DNA of 64,000 nt from an uncultured Eubacteriales bacterium (GCA_900317855.1 ONIG01000005.1:1-64000), one strand, 5' to 3'; positions 1 to 8,312 are shown, counted from the first letter of the stretch. Program-made: numbers and translations. Notes: generated by a model not told the origin, from the sequence alone.

Positions 1-19
1 ATTTTCTTGGCATAGCAAT

Positions 20-63
20 ACCCCCTATGTAGTTCTTTTATTTTCCTACATAGGGGGTGTTTT
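20..63 (+). terminator. Intrinsic terminator at left edge
   Basis: A 13-bp perfect stem (20-32 with 46-58) is followed on the plus strand by G-TTTT-G. It would terminate a plus-strand gene lying left of the window, converging on ricT. The minus orientation has no T-run. Confidence 0.6.
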
Positions 64-119
64 GTCTATTGTCCGTTTTTACTGGTTCGGTTCAGATCGG
101 TATGCACCTGTTTTCGTTT

Positions 120-1454
120 TTATTCCGCCGCCGGCGTGCTGGGTGCAGCATTGCCGGGCGTCGTGGACTTGTTGCGGCCGCGTCCGCCGCGATGGCGTCG
201 GCGATGGCCGTCCGCGCGTTTTTCCCCGTTCGGCGTAGTTCCCTCGGCCGGCTTGGGCGCCGGGGCCTTGTTGCGGCTGCGCTCAGCGTTCTCGCCCGCG
301 GGCTTGTCCCCTGGCTTGCGCGCGCCGGATTTACGGTTGGACTGAGACTTTTGCCGCGGCTGGCCCTTGGGCTTTGCGCCCTCCTGCGCCGGCTGCTCCG
401 CCTTCGGGGCGGTCTGGCCATTGGCCGGCTTCTTCCCGCCGTGGCCGCGCGAGCGGCGGCGCGGATGCTTCTTCTTCTCACCGGATTCTGGCGTGCGCGC
501 GGCCTCCGGCTTCTTGTCGCCGTAGACCTCGTCCGCAAAGAGCTGCGGCAGCGCCCACGGATCCTCTTTCGGCTCCTCGTCGCGCACCGGCTTCGGCCGG
601 TCCTTGAGCAGGGACGGCAGCGGTTCGCCCGGCTTCGGGCGGCCGCCGGGGATCACGGCGATCTCGTCGGCCTGATAGTTTTTGAAAACGTCCTCGCCCT
701 GCCCATCGAGCTTGACTTTCAGGCTGCTGCGCAGGATGTTGACCGACGACACGGTGCCGTAGCCGGCGGGCGTTTCGACAAAGGCGCCGACCTTCGGCAC
801 GGCCTTGACCAGCTCCTCATACGCCGCCTGCTCATAGCGCAGGCAGCACATCAGGCGGCCGCACGCGCCGGAGATCTTCGACGGGTTGAGCGACATGGAC
901 TGCACCTTCGCCATCTTCGTGGACACGGGCTGAAAGTCATCCAGAAACTGATTGCAGCAGTACGGGCGGCCGCAGATGCCGATGCCGCCGAGCATCTTCG
1001 CCTCATCGCGCACGCCGATCTGGCGCAGCTCGATGCGGTTGCGGAACACGGAGGCCAGATCCTTGACCAGCTCGCGAAAATCCACGCGCCCGTCGGACGT
1101 GAAGAAAAACATGGTCTTGTTGCCCTCAAAGCTGCACTCCACATCCACGAGCTTCATATCCAGACCGTGCTCGGCGATCTTCTGCTTGCAGATGGCAAAC
1201 GCCTCTTTTTCGCGGCGGCGGTTGATCTCCTCAATGCGCAGATCGTCTTTCGTGGCGATGCGCGCCAGAGAACGCAGCGGCTGCACGACCGTCTCGTCCG
1301 GCACCGCATGACTGCCCTGCACGCACTCGGCCAGCTCCAGCCCGCGCGACGTCTCGACGACCACTTTCTCGCCCGTGCGCACGGCAATGCCGTGCGGGTC
1401 AAAGAAATAGACCTTGCCGCGGTTTTTGAATTTTATACTGATTACTTCTGTCAA
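120..1454 (-). CDS. ricT: RicT/YaaT-type PSP1-domain protein with long basic C-terminal tail
   Basis: 444-aa member of the PSP1 family. In Bacillus RicT (YaaT) works with RicA/RicF in a Fe-S complex that affects RNase Y processing and the Spo0A phosphorelay. Conserved cysteine clusters are visible (CGRPYCCNQF and CGRLMCC), fitting [4Fe-4S] ligation. The family core ends near residue 275; the remaining ~165 residues are low-complexity, rich in Lys/Arg/Pro/Gly, and end in an Arg/Gly-rich stretch. A TTG start at 1454 is chosen because GTGAGG lies 8 bp upstream and the protein then begins at the family N-terminus (TEVISIKF). It follows holB by 10 bp, as is common in Firmicutes. Confidence 0.9.
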   Translation of the reverse strand: MTEVISIKFKNRGKVYFFDPHGIAVRTGEKVVVETSRGLELAECVQGSHAVPDETVVQPLRSLARIATKDDLRIEEINRRREKEAFAICKQKIAEHGLDMKLVDVECSFEGNKTMFFFTSDGRVDFRELVKDLASVFRNRIELRQIGVRDEAKMLGGIGICGRPYCCNQFLDDFQPVSTKMAKVQSMSLNPSKISGACGRLMCCLRYEQAAYEELVKAVPKVGAFVETPAGYGTVSSVNILRSSLKVKLDGQGEDVFKNYQADEIAVIPGGRPKPGEPLPSLLKDRPKPVRDEEPKEDPWALPQLFADEVYGDKKPEAARTPESGEKKKHPRRRSRGHGGKKPANGQTAPKAEQPAQEGAKPKGQPRQKSQSNRKSGARKPGDKPAGENAERSRNKAPAPKPAEGTTPNGEKRADGHRRRHRGGRGRNKSTTPGNAAPSTPAAE

Positions 1455-1464
1455 TTTGATATCC

Positions 1465-2256
1465 TCACTTCTGAACTTTCGCCTGCACGCCCGAAACGGA
1501 CAGCAGACCAAAGATATGCTTCGTGCCGACGTTGGCGCGGCGGTAATTCTCGCAGGTCTCCATCAGGCGAAGCTGCTGCGCGCACAGCGCCTGCGGCAGC
1601 ACCGTCTCGTCCGGCTCCGCCAGCAGCTGCACCAGCCGGTGCTGCACGGCGGGGAGAAATGCCGCAAGCGTCTGCGCGTCCATGCCCTCCTGCGCAAGGC
1701 ACCAGCGCAGGAGCGTCAGCCGGTTTTGCGACGCGACCGCGCGCAAATAGTCCTCCGCCAGGGTGCGGATCTCCTCCGATTCCTGCAGCTGCTCCGCAGG
1801 GTCGCGCAGCAACGCACAGCGTGAGCGCACCGTCGGCAGCAGCAGCTCCGGACTTGCGGCCGCGAGGATGAACGCCGCGCTCTGCGGCGGCTCCTCCAGC
1901 AGCTTCAAAAACGCGTTCTGTGCATTGAGATTCATGGTATCCGCCTGCCGCAGAACGTAGACCTTCTTTTCCGCCTCGCTCGGCAGGATGTACGCCGTGG
2001 CCGCGACACCGCGGATCTGGTCGACCTTAATCGTCGGCACCTTGGCGTCCGGATCCGGCGCGACATAGATCACGTCCGGGTGCACACCGTCATAGACCTT
2101 GCGGCAGTCCCGGCACGTCCGGCACGGACGCACACCGTCACTGCGGCAGAGCATGGCCGCCGCCAGATCGAGCGAGAGCCGGTCGCGCGCCTGCTCCGAC
2201 TGGGACGCGACAATATATGAATGCAGCAGATGCTCCTGCGGTTGAAATTGCAGCAT
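1465..2256 (-). CDS. holB: DNA polymerase III delta' subunit
   Basis: 263-aa clamp-loader subunit of the replisome. The sequence shows the Cys4 zinc module (spaced cysteines around CRTCRDC), IKVDQIR, the AQNAFLKLLEEPP block and the PTVRSRC sensor motif typical of HolB. The ATG at 2256 is preceded by GGAAAGGAG with 7-bp spacing; an in-frame ATG 21 bp further upstream lacks a ribosome site. It forms a two-gene operon with ricT, with its own promoter at 2287-2315. Confidence 0.95.
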   Translation of the reverse strand: MLQFQPQEHLLHSYIVASQSEQARDRLSLDLAAAMLCRSDGVRPCRTCRDCRKVYDGVHPDVIYVAPDPDAKVPTIKVDQIRGVAATAYILPSEAEKKVYVLRQADTMNLNAQNAFLKLLEEPPQSAAFILAAASPELLLPTVRSRCALLRDPAEQLQESEEIRTLAEDYLRAVASQNRLTLLRWCLAQEGMDAQTLAAFLPAVQHRLVQLLAEPDETVLPQALCAQQLRLMETCENYRRANVGTKHIFGLLSVSGVQAKVQK

Positions 2257-2286
2257 ACACGCGCTCCTTTCCGGCATACATTGTTT

Positions 2287-2315
2287 ATTTTACCCGCTGC
2301 GGCCGGATTCGTCAA
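2287..2315 (-). promoter_or_regulatory. Sigma-A promoter for holB-ricT
   Basis: TTGACG (2310-2315), 17-bp spacer, TAAAAT (2287-2292), about 30 bp upstream of the holB start and just past the acpP terminator. Confidence 0.75.
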
Positions 2316-2336
2316 TCACTATTGCATTTCCAGAAA

Positions 2337-2367
2337 TAAAAAAAGCAGGCAGCACCGGCTGCCTGCT
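2337..2367 (-). terminator. Terminator of the rpmH-to-acpP gene run
   Basis: 9-bp stem AGCAGGCAG/CTGCCTGCT (2344-2352, 2359-2367) followed on the minus strand by T7. It separates acpP from the holB promoter. Confidence 0.85.
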
Positions 2368-2382
2368 TTTTCACACAGGATT

Positions 2383-2607
2383 TCAAGCGTTCTTCTCGAG
2401 GTAATCCACGACCTGACGGACGGTGGTCAGCTCCGCTGCCTTCTCATCCTCGATCGTGATGCCGAACGCATCCTCGATCGACATGACCAGCTCCACGACG
2501 TCGAGCGAATCCGCGCCGAGATCATCCGCGATGTTGGTGTCCATGGTGATGGTGTTTTCGTCCACCTCAAACTGGTGGGCAAGCAGTTGTCTCACTTGTT
2601 CGAACAT
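2383..2607 (-). CDS. acpP: Acyl carrier protein
   Basis: 74-aa acidic carrier of fatty-acid intermediates. The GADSLDVVEL motif contains the serine that receives 4'-phosphopantetheine. The start at 2607 has GGAGG 10 bp upstream and matches the usual length; a longer in-frame reading adds 12 residues without a ribosome site. It lies 26 bp after jag, so it is probably transcribed with the yidC-jag run. This is an unusual neighbour, since mnmE or rsmG is common there. Confidence 0.95.
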   Translation of the reverse strand: MFEQVRQLLAHQFEVDENTITMDTNIADDLGADSLDVVELVMSIEDAFGITIEDEKAAELTTVRQVVDYLEKNA

Positions 2608-2633
2608 AATACCGTTTCCTCCTAAATCTCTCG

Positions 2634-3398
2634 TCAGCTCCACTCGCGGCTGACCGGTTTGTTGCTGGTACGCTGCGGCTTCTCGTAGGAGACCACAACG
2701 CGGCGGTTCGGCTCGGTACCGGTCGAACTCGTCGTCACGCCTTCGTAATCCTGCAGTGCCGTGTGAATGACGTGGCGCTCGTAGGAATTCATCGGCTCAA
2801 GCGCCATGCTGCGCTTGTACTTGATGGCCTTGGCGGCCATCTTCTCAGCCAGACGCACGAGCGACTCCTCGCGCTTGGCGCGGTAGCTCTCGGCATCGAC
2901 GCTGATGTGCATGTGCTTATCACTGCCGCGGTTGACGGCGTAATTGGTCAGGTGCTGGATCGCGTCGAGCGTCTCGCCGCGGCGGCCGATGACTGCGCCC
3001 ATGTTGCTGCCGGACAGATTCACGTTCACGCCGCCGTTTTCACGCGCGGTGATCTCGATCTCTGCCTGGATGCCCATGTGCTCGAGCAGGCCGCTGACGA
3101 ATGCACGGATGCGCGCGTAGCTCTCCGGCTCATCCGCCGCCGCGGGAGCAGCGGGGGCAGCTGCGGGCTGCTCCTGCGTCGCAGCCGGAGCTTCCGCAGC
3201 GGTCTCGGACTCCTCATCCGGCGCCTCATACTGCACGCGGACGACCGCAGGGCTGGCACCGATGCCGAGGAAGCCGGACTTGGCGCGCTCGACGATCTCA
3301 ACGGAAACATCATCCCGGTCAAGGCCAAGCTCCTCGAGCGCGGCGGCGATCGCCGCCTCTTCCGTCTTGCCGGACTTTTCCAGTGTTTTTAACATCAT
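2634..3398 (-). CDS. khpB: Jag/KhpB-type RNA-binding protein (Jag-N, KH, R3H)
   Basis: 254 aa. A Jag-N domain (~1-50, with KSGFLGIG) is followed by an acidic Ala/Glu/Pro linker (~60-95), a KH domain (~100-175; GAVIGRRGETLDAIQHL) and an R3H domain (~180-245; MNSYERHVIH). KhpB/Jag acts with KhpA as an RNA chaperone tied to cell-envelope synthesis and division. Tandem ATG codons overlap the yidC stop (ATGATGA), implying translational coupling. AGGAG sits 8 bp before the first ATG. Confidence 0.93.
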   Translation of the reverse strand: MMLKTLEKSGKTEEAAIAAALEELGLDRDDVSVEIVERAKSGFLGIGASPAVVRVQYEAPDEESETAAEAPAATQEQPAAAPAAPAAADEPESYARIRAFVSGLLEHMGIQAEIEITARENGGVNVNLSGSNMGAVIGRRGETLDAIQHLTNYAVNRGSDKHMHISVDAESYRAKREESLVRLAEKMAAKAIKYKRSMALEPMNSYERHVIHTALQDYEGVTTSSTGTEPNRRVVVSYEKPQRTSNKPVSREWS

Positions 3399-4654
3399 TC
3401 AGTACTCTCCTGTTTTCCTTCGGGGACTTCGGCGGCCGGCGCCTGCTCCGTCTCGGGAGCGGCGGCCTGATCCGCTGCATAATGGTCCCGCGCATAGGCA
3501 CGGCCACGCGCATAACGGCGGTTGCCGACCTGGGACTCCGGCGCAGCCGCCTGCTCGATGCCGAGGCGCTCGCGGCGGGCGGCGCGCTCTTCACGCACGA
3601 CCGCAGCCTTGCGCTCGTCATTCTTCTGCTTCTGGCTGGCCTGGATCTTCTTCTTGCTGGTATTGGGGTTGACGACGGTCTCACCGGCAGCCTTCAGACG
3701 CTCGGTCTCGAGACGCTTGCGCTCAAGTTCGGCATCACGCTCTTTTTCGCGCGCGATGCGCTCAGCATCGAGCTTGTCGAGCTGCTTGTTGAAAACCTTC
3801 GTCAGGCTGACATCACGCAGGATGCCAAGGATGCTGTTGACGATCCAGTAAATGCCCAGAGCGGCCGGCATCGTGTAGCAGATCCACAGCGACACGAGCG
3901 GCATCATGATCATCATGGTCTTGTTGGTCGTAGCGGCCTGCTGCTGGTTGGCAGCGGGCTGCGGCGTCATCGACGTGCTGATCTTCATGGACAGCCACGA
4001 GAGCACCGCCGAGACGATCGGGATCAGGAACAGGCCCAGAGCCGGAAGCCAGACAGCTTTGTTGCTCCAGTCAAACGTCCAGATCTTGAACGAGGGCTGC
4101 TGGCCCATGTTCAGACCGATGAACGAATAGTCGATATCCAGCAGCTTGCCCGAGAAATCACCGAACGCGCCGGTCACGGCGTCCCAGTTCTGATGGATCA
4201 GGTCGGCGATCTGGATCTCCTGATAGGCGGACTTCGTCTGTGCGACATAGCCCGCGTTGGTCGTGACCCAGTCGGTCAGCTGCGTGACAGCGTCCGCGCT
4301 CAGGCCCATCATCTTCGTCAGCGGCTGACGGATGACGCTGTAGAGCGCGATCAGGATCGGGAACGGGATCAGGCTCCAGAGGCAGCCGGACATCGGGTTG
4401 ATCTTCTCTTCCCGATAGAGCTTGGCCATCTCTTCATTGAGCTTTTGCTGGTTTCCCTCGTGCCGGCGCTGAAGCTCCGCGATCCGCGGCTGAAGGCGGC
4501 TGGTACGCATCATGCTCTTCTTGCTCTTGGCCATGAACGGAAGCAAAATCAGGTTCACGACGACGCCGAAGAGGATGACCGCCCAACCGTAGCTGCCGGT
4601 CAGCTCATAGAGTGCTTTGAGCAGCCAGGCAAAGGGTGCAGTAATCCAGGACAT
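3395..4654 (-). CDS. yidC: YidC/Oxa1-type membrane protein insertase
   Basis: 419-aa inner-membrane insertase and foldase. Hydrophobic segments are visible near residues 20-42, ~95-110, ~215-235 and ~250-275, with the charged cytoplasmic hairpin between the first two (KSKKSMMRTSRLQPRI). The last ~130 residues form a highly charged Lys/Arg/Glu tail, a plausible ribosome contact. An ~80-residue extracytoplasmic stretch separates segments 2 and 3, longer than in short Bacillus YidC. The neighbours yidD, rnpA, rpmH and jag are canonical. Confidence 0.95.
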   Translation of the reverse strand: MSWITAPFAWLLKALYELTGSYGWAVILFGVVVNLILLPFMAKSKKSMMRTSRLQPRIAELQRRHEGNQQKLNEEMAKLYREEKINPMSGCLWSLIPFPILIALYSVIRQPLTKMMGLSADAVTQLTDWVTTNAGYVAQTKSAYQEIQIADLIHQNWDAVTGAFGDFSGKLLDIDYSFIGLNMGQQPSFKIWTFDWSNKAVWLPALGLFLIPIVSAVLSWLSMKISTSMTPQPAANQQQAATTNKTMMIMMPLVSLWICYTMPAALGIYWIVNSILGILRDVSLTKVFNKQLDKLDAERIAREKERDAELERKRLETERLKAAGETVVNPNTSKKKIQASQKQKNDERKAAVVREERAARRERLGIEQAAAPESQVGNRRYARGRAYARDHYAADQAAAPETEQAPAAEVPEGKQESTE

Positions 4655-4692
4655 AAGACGACTCCAATTCTTAAATTCTTAGGATTTCCCGG

Positions 4693-4911
4693 TCATGGCA
4701 CCGGGTCATAAAATTCGTGCTCACCCGTGTGGAACGGATGGCACCGGCATATGCGCTTGATGGCCAGCCACGAGCCCTTGAGCGCTCCGTATTTCTGCAG
4801 AGCCTCGAGCGCATATTCCGAGCAGGTCGGAATGAACCGGCAGCAGGACGGTTTGAGCGGTGAGATATACCTGCGGTAAAACTTCACCAGCGCGATGAGC
4901 AGCCGCTTCAT
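4693..4911 (-). CDS. yidD: Membrane protein insertion efficiency factor YidD
   Basis: 72 aa, the normal family length, with [20 protein letters not shown] and the His-Pro-Phe motif near the C-terminus. It assists YidC-dependent insertion at the membrane. Its ATG overlaps the rnpA stop by 4 bp (ATGA). Confidence 0.96.
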   Translation of the reverse strand: MKRLLIALVKFYRRYISPLKPSCCRFIPTCSEYALEALQKYGALKGSWLAIKRICRCHPFHTGEHEFYDPVP

Positions 4912-5261
4912 ACGCCGTCATCCCCTTCCGTCAGCAGGCCGAGCTGGGCGCAGGCAGATAAAAACGCTGCCTCCAGCTGATGATAATCCGCCGTGCACGC
5001 GCGCACGCGCGACACGACGACCAGATCATACCCGCGCGCGATCTGCCGCTCATGCAGGCGATAAATCTCCCGCAGACGGCGGCGGATGCGGTTGCGCACG
5101 ACGGCATGGCCGACTTTGTTGGACACGGTGTAGCCGATGCGGCTGCGGCCGGCGCGGTTTTTCCGGCAGTAGACCACCAGATACGCATTGGCGCAGCTTT
5201 TGCCCTTCGAGTACAGACGCCGGAATTCATAGTTTTGTTTGATCGTGCTGGTAAATTCCAA
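4908..5261 (-). CDS. rnpA: Ribonuclease P protein component
   Basis: 117-aa basic protein that binds the RNase P RNA during tRNA 5' maturation. The diagnostic RNR motif is present in [19 protein letters not shown] start at 5261 is inferred from the upstream GGGGGAG and the family N-terminus. It is coupled to yidD and follows rpmH. Confidence 0.96.
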   Translation of the reverse strand: MEFTSTIKQNYEFRRLYSKGKSCANAYLVVYCRKNRAGRSRIGYTVSNKVGHAVVRNRIRRRLREIYRLHERQIARGYDLVVVSRVRACTADYHQLEAAFLSACAQLGLLTEGDDGV

Positions 5262-5373
5262 AGGTCTCCCCCGATCCTCTCTGCTGTGCAGACCCTCCGG
5301 ATATGCCTTTAGGGCGGAAAGATCCCGCCCTGAAAAACATGATTAAGGAGTCTGCCTGCTCACGCGCAGCAAC

Positions 5374-5508
5374 TCAGTAGCTGAGATGCTTTCTGCCCTT
5401 CGCTCTGCGGCGGGACAGCACCTTGCGGCCGTTGGCGGTCGCCATTCTCTTGCGGAAGCCGTGCTCTTTTTTGCGCTGAAGCTTCTTGGGCTGGTAGGTA
5501 CGGAACAT
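5374..5508 (-). CDS. rpmH: 50S ribosomal protein L34
   Basis: 44-aa highly basic ribosomal protein that reads clearly as L34 ([18 protein letters not shown], then [20 protein letters not shown]). AGGAG lies 8 bp before the ATG. It heads the rpmH-rnpA-yidD-yidC-jag-acpP run. The gene usually found upstream, dnaA, is absent; thiT lies there instead. Confidence 0.97.
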   Translation of the reverse strand: MFRTYQPKKLQRKKEHGFRKRMATANGRKVLSRRRAKGRKHLSY

Positions 5509-5562
5509 GGTGTTTTCTCCTTTCGATCATACTCAACAGCGGCTCGCGCCGCCGTAGTTGGC

Positions 5563-5598
5563 AAAAAGTATCCGGCGCCAGACGACTGACGCCGGATA
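5563..5598 (-). terminator. Hairpin terminator between thiT and rpmH
   Basis: 11-bp stem (5588-5598 with 5569-5579) followed by C-TTTTT on the minus strand. It should end thiT transcripts. It also overlaps the predicted start site of the rpmH promoter. Confidence 0.8.
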
Positions 5599-5601
5599 TA
5601 T

Positions 5602-5631
5602 ATTATACACTATGGAATTTCTCCCTGTCAA
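5602..5631 (-). promoter_or_regulatory. rpmH promoter overlapping the thiT stop codon
   Basis: TTGACA (5626-5631), 18-bp spacer, TATAAT (5602-5607): both hexamers are perfect consensus. The TGA inside TTGACA is the thiT stop codon. The predicted start site is about 5595, inside the left arm of the hairpin at 5569-5598. Confidence 0.85.
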
Positions 5632-6218
5632 CCTTCATTTTTCGCAGCCGCGGCACCGCGCAGATCCTCGCCGGTGATGTACTTTTTCAGCGGCTTCCAC
5701 AGCAGCGCACCGATCACGAGCACAAGCACCATGTCAATGAGCATGAAGCTGCCGTTATACAGTGCCGAGTAAAACCACGGCGTCGTCATCGTCAGGCCGA
5801 AGAAGGTCTCGGGCATATATTCGGCCCAGACCGTCGCGCCGACGACATAGTGCACGAGAAAGCGTGCCACACTGCCGACGACCGTGCCGATGAAGAAGCC
5901 GCCCTTGAGCTTCGAGCACGCTCCGGCGAAGCCGAGCACCGTGAATGCGAGCAGATAGTCGCCGATGAGCGACTGCCACGTCCAAGCATACGTGCTGCTG
6001 AGCACTGCCTGCAGGATGCTGTAGGCAAAGCTCGTGAGCATGCCGGGACCGAAGCCCCAGCGGGCGCAGTACAGGAAGATCGGCAGCATCTCGATCGTGA
6101 TGGAGCCGCCCTGCGGGAGTTCAAAGAGCTTGAGATAGCTCAGGACCTGGGCAAGGGCGATGAAGATCGCGCCCTCGCACAGCGCGCGCAGGCGCAGATG
6201 GGATTTGCTTTGGGTCAT
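5628..6218 (-). CDS. thiT: Energy-coupled thiamine transporter ThiT (ECF S component)
   Basis: 196-aa hydrophobic protein with about six membrane segments. It matches the ThiT family, including the conserved region around GGSITIEMLPIFLY and YAWTWQSLIGDYLLAF. It is a substrate-binding S subunit that works with shared EcfAA'T, which is not in this window. The start at 6218 has GAGGAG 9 bp upstream; an upstream in-frame ATG lies inside the riboswitch terminator. TPP-riboswitch control supports thiamine as substrate. Confidence 0.93.
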   Translation of the reverse strand: MTQSKSHLRLRALCEGAIFIALAQVLSYLKLFELPQGGSITIEMLPIFLYCARWGFGPGMLTSFAYSILQAVLSSTYAWTWQSLIGDYLLAFTVLGFAGACSKLKGGFFIGTVVGSVARFLVHYVVGATVWAEYMPETFFGLTMTTPWFYSALYNGSFMLIDMVLVLVIGALLWKPLKKYITGEDLRGAAAAKNEG

Positions 6219-6235
6219 ATTGTGTTTCTCCTCAA

Positions 6236-6266
6236 AGAAAAAACTGCATTGCCGAAACAATGCAGT
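6236..6266 (-). terminator. Expression-platform terminator of the TPP riboswitch
   Basis: 9-bp stem ACTGCATTG/CAATGCAGT (6243-6251, 6258-6266) followed by TTTTTT-C-TTT on the minus strand, between the aptamer and the thiT ribosome site. Confidence 0.9.
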
Positions 6267-6289
6267 CCATAGAAAACGATAGAATATGA

Positions 6290-6385
6290 ATTTCGTTTCC
6301 TACGCCGGCATTATCCGGATCAGGTCTGTGGGTATCGAGCTTCGATTCACTCGTCTCAGCCGGGAATGACCCAGCCCCCCAAATG
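6290..6385 (-). promoter_or_regulatory. TPP riboswitch (THI element) controlling thiT
   Basis: On the minus strand the conserved parts appear in order: GGGG, CTGAGA (6354-6359), ACCTGATCCGGATAATGCC and GGCGTAGGAA. With the terminator at 6236-6266 this is a transcriptional OFF switch: thiamine pyrophosphate should reduce thiT expression. Confidence 0.95.
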
Positions 6386-6396
6386 GTACGTTGTTA

Positions 6397-6425
6397 TTAA
6401 TACACGATTGTCCGCAATTTGTCAA
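6397..6425 (-). promoter_or_regulatory. Promoter for the TPP riboswitch/thiT
   Basis: TTGACA (6420-6425), 17-bp spacer, TATTAA (6397-6402), directly after the stop of the WYL gene. Confidence 0.8.
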
Positions 6426-6426
6426 G

Positions 6427-7428
6427 TCATTGTCTGCGCGGCGGCGCATAAAGATCCGCAGCGGCGGCAAGCATGTTCTGCATCTCCAGCCGGGCCGACG
6501 GCGGCGAGAGGATCTCCACCTCGGTGCCGAAGCCGAACAGCCAGGCATAGAACTTTGGACTCGTGACCACGTTGAGCGCGACCGTAAAATGCGCCGGCCC
6601 GTCGGCGACCACGATCACGTCCTTGCCGAAGCGGTCGAGCACCGCGCCGACCAGATGATTGGCAAAGCGCAGCCGCACCGTCTGCTCTTCCCCGCTGAAC
6701 ATGCTGAACACTTTTTTGGAATACGCCGACAGGTCCAGCTTTGAAAGGTCTTCCGTGCCCACGCGCGGCGCCTCCAGCGCGGAGATGTCCGTCATCTTGT
6801 CCACACGGTAATGCTTGCGCAGCTCCGCCTCGGCATCCCACGCCAGCAGGTAGTAATTCTCATTGTCCCACATCAGCGCCAGCGGACTGACGACATAGTA
6901 CGCACCCGCCTTGCGGTAGCGCCGCTGCTTAGAGATGGTGTATTCAAAGTAGTGGAAGCGGATCTGCCGGTCCCGGGAAATCGCGTCAGAGATCTCGTCC
7001 ACGTTATAATAGACGCTCTCATTCATGCTCTTGACGCGGCCATGAACATAGACCTGCCGCTGCAGGAGCTGTGCATCATAGATGCTGGCAAGACTTTCGA
7101 TCTTTTTAATGAGCGCCAGCGTCTTTTTGTGCGTGATAAACTTGGATGACTGGACGCTGTCGACCAGCAGTTTGAGCTCCGGTGTTTCAAACGCGCGCGA
7201 GCCGACGTAATACCCGGTCGTCTTGGTCTTGGTCTGAACGATGTCTATCCCGAACGTGCGCAGTGCCTCGAGATCGCCGTAAATACTCTTACGCTCGGCC
7301 GACACGCCGCGCTGTGCCAGCTGTGCGATCATCTCCGGCACGGTCATCGGATGGCGCTCATCCGTCTGCTGCAGCAGGATCTCCATCAGGTACAACAGCT
7401 TCAATTTCTGATTCGGTGATTTTGGCAT
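6427..7428 (-). CDS. HTH/WYL-domain transcriptional regulator
   Basis: 333 aa. An N-terminal winged helix-turn-helix (~1-75; ERKSIYGDLEALRTFGIDI) is followed by a WYL domain (~140-220; RYRKAGAYYVVSPLALMWDNENYYLLAW) and a C-terminal WCX-like extension. WYL proteins bind DNA and sense small ligands or nucleic acids. The target is not evident, because the neighbours thiT and an unknown gene give no clear clue. Confidence 0.9.
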   Translation of the reverse strand: MPKSPNQKLKLLYLMEILLQQTDERHPMTVPEMIAQLAQRGVSAERKSIYGDLEALRTFGIDIVQTKTKTTGYYVGSRAFETPELKLLVDSVQSSKFITHKKTLALIKKIESLASIYDAQLLQRQVYVHGRVKSMNESVYYNVDEISDAISRDRQIRFHYFEYTISKQRRYRKAGAYYVVSPLALMWDNENYYLLAWDAEAELRKHYRVDKMTDISALEAPRVGTEDLSKLDLSAYSKKVFSMFSGEEQTVRLRFANHLVGAVLDRFGKDVIVVADGPAHFTVALNVVTSPKFYAWLFGFGTEVEILSPPSARLEMQNMLAAAADLYAPPRRQ

Positions 7429-7537
7429 AGTGATTCTCCGTTTCCCGTAAGGATCGGCATAATATTACCACAAATTAACGGCGCAGGCCAGTCAAAAGCC
7501 AGAAATATACTGATTTTCGGCAAAATTTGTTTGGGCG

Positions 7538-8122
7538 TCAGCCCAGCGGCTGCGACTCGGAGCTCAGCATTGCGTCGAGATTGTCCAGAATGAAGCGCTG
7601 CGCCTCCAGCCCGTACAGCGTAACGGTGTAGGTGCCGCGCTTTCCGCTGCGCTCCTCAGCCGACAGGCCAATGGTGCACCCCAGCGCCGTCGGGCGGCGC
7701 GTTGGCGTCCCCCCTTCACGTGCGGACACCTCCAGAAATCCGGCATGCAGGAGCCAGTTTGTGATCGTCGTCGTGCGCAGCTGCCGGTAGACGAACGTGT
7801 CGGCCATCTCATTGAGGATGCGGCAGATCTCGCTGATAAGCATCGGCCGCTCCGAAAACGGGAACTGCGCGCGCTGCTCGGCCGGCAGGGCAAACGGCAG
7901 GCCGAGCCCCTGTCCGCCGCGCTCGTGCAGCTCCTGCAGCAGACCGGACACAAAGAAAAAACAGCGCGACAGCTCCACCCGGTTGAGCACGCTGTCGTCC
8001 GGCAGCTCCGCGCCCGTCGCCGGGTCCAGCCCAAGGGCAAGTGCATCGAGGCAGTGCTTGGCGTTCAGAATACGTTCCTTTTGCGTCATATCATCGCCCG
8101 CTTCCGTGTTTTTCTTCATCAT
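7538..8122 (-). CDS. Conserved protein of unknown function
   Basis: 194 aa as read; a start at 8089 (MTQKERIL) giving 183 aa is also possible, and neither start has a strong ribosome site. The N-terminal half (ILNAKHCLDALALGLDP..., VELSRCFFFVSGLLQEL) is predicted helical. The C-terminal half has short strands and helices that could form a winged helix (TTTITNWLLHAGFLEV). No catalytic motif is visible. A 10-bp inverted repeat lies right before the gene. Function not recognised. Confidence 0.65.
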   Translation of the reverse strand: MMKKNTEAGDDMTQKERILNAKHCLDALALGLDPATGAELPDDSVLNRVELSRCFFFVSGLLQELHERGGQGLGLPFALPAEQRAQFPFSERPMLISEICRILNEMADTFVYRQLRTTTITNWLLHAGFLEVSAREGGTPTRRPTALGCTIGLSAEERSGKRGTYTVTLYGLEAQRFILDNLDAMLSSESQPLG

Positions 8123-8126
8123 AGCA

Positions 8127-8154
8127 GAATGAGAGTCCCATAAGCAGGACTCTC
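8127..8154. repeat. Perfect 10-bp inverted repeat upstream of the unknown gene
   Basis: ATGAGAGTCC, 8-nt loop, GGACTCTCAT. Neither strand has a T-run after it, so it is not a simple terminator. Its position just before the 7538-8122 gene fits an operator or a 5' UTR stem. Confidence 0.5.
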
Positions 8155-8275
8155 ATCAAAAATATCCAATTTTCTCGTACATATTTTTCGTTTCCGGCGC
8201 GGCGGCGCAGCCAACATTATGATGCCGACGGCGGAACGTGCCGTCAATGCGCAGGCCACTTCCCCACTGCGAAGT

Positions 8276-8312
8276 GAAAGCCCCCCGCCGGTGCGACCTG
8301 CGGAGGGCTTGC
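8276..8312 (-). terminator. Probable terminator of phnDCE
   Basis: On the minus strand AAGCCCTCCGC pairs imperfectly with the GGCGGGGGGCTT region, just past the phnE stop. The T-run is weak (TTTCACTT). Confidence 0.45.
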
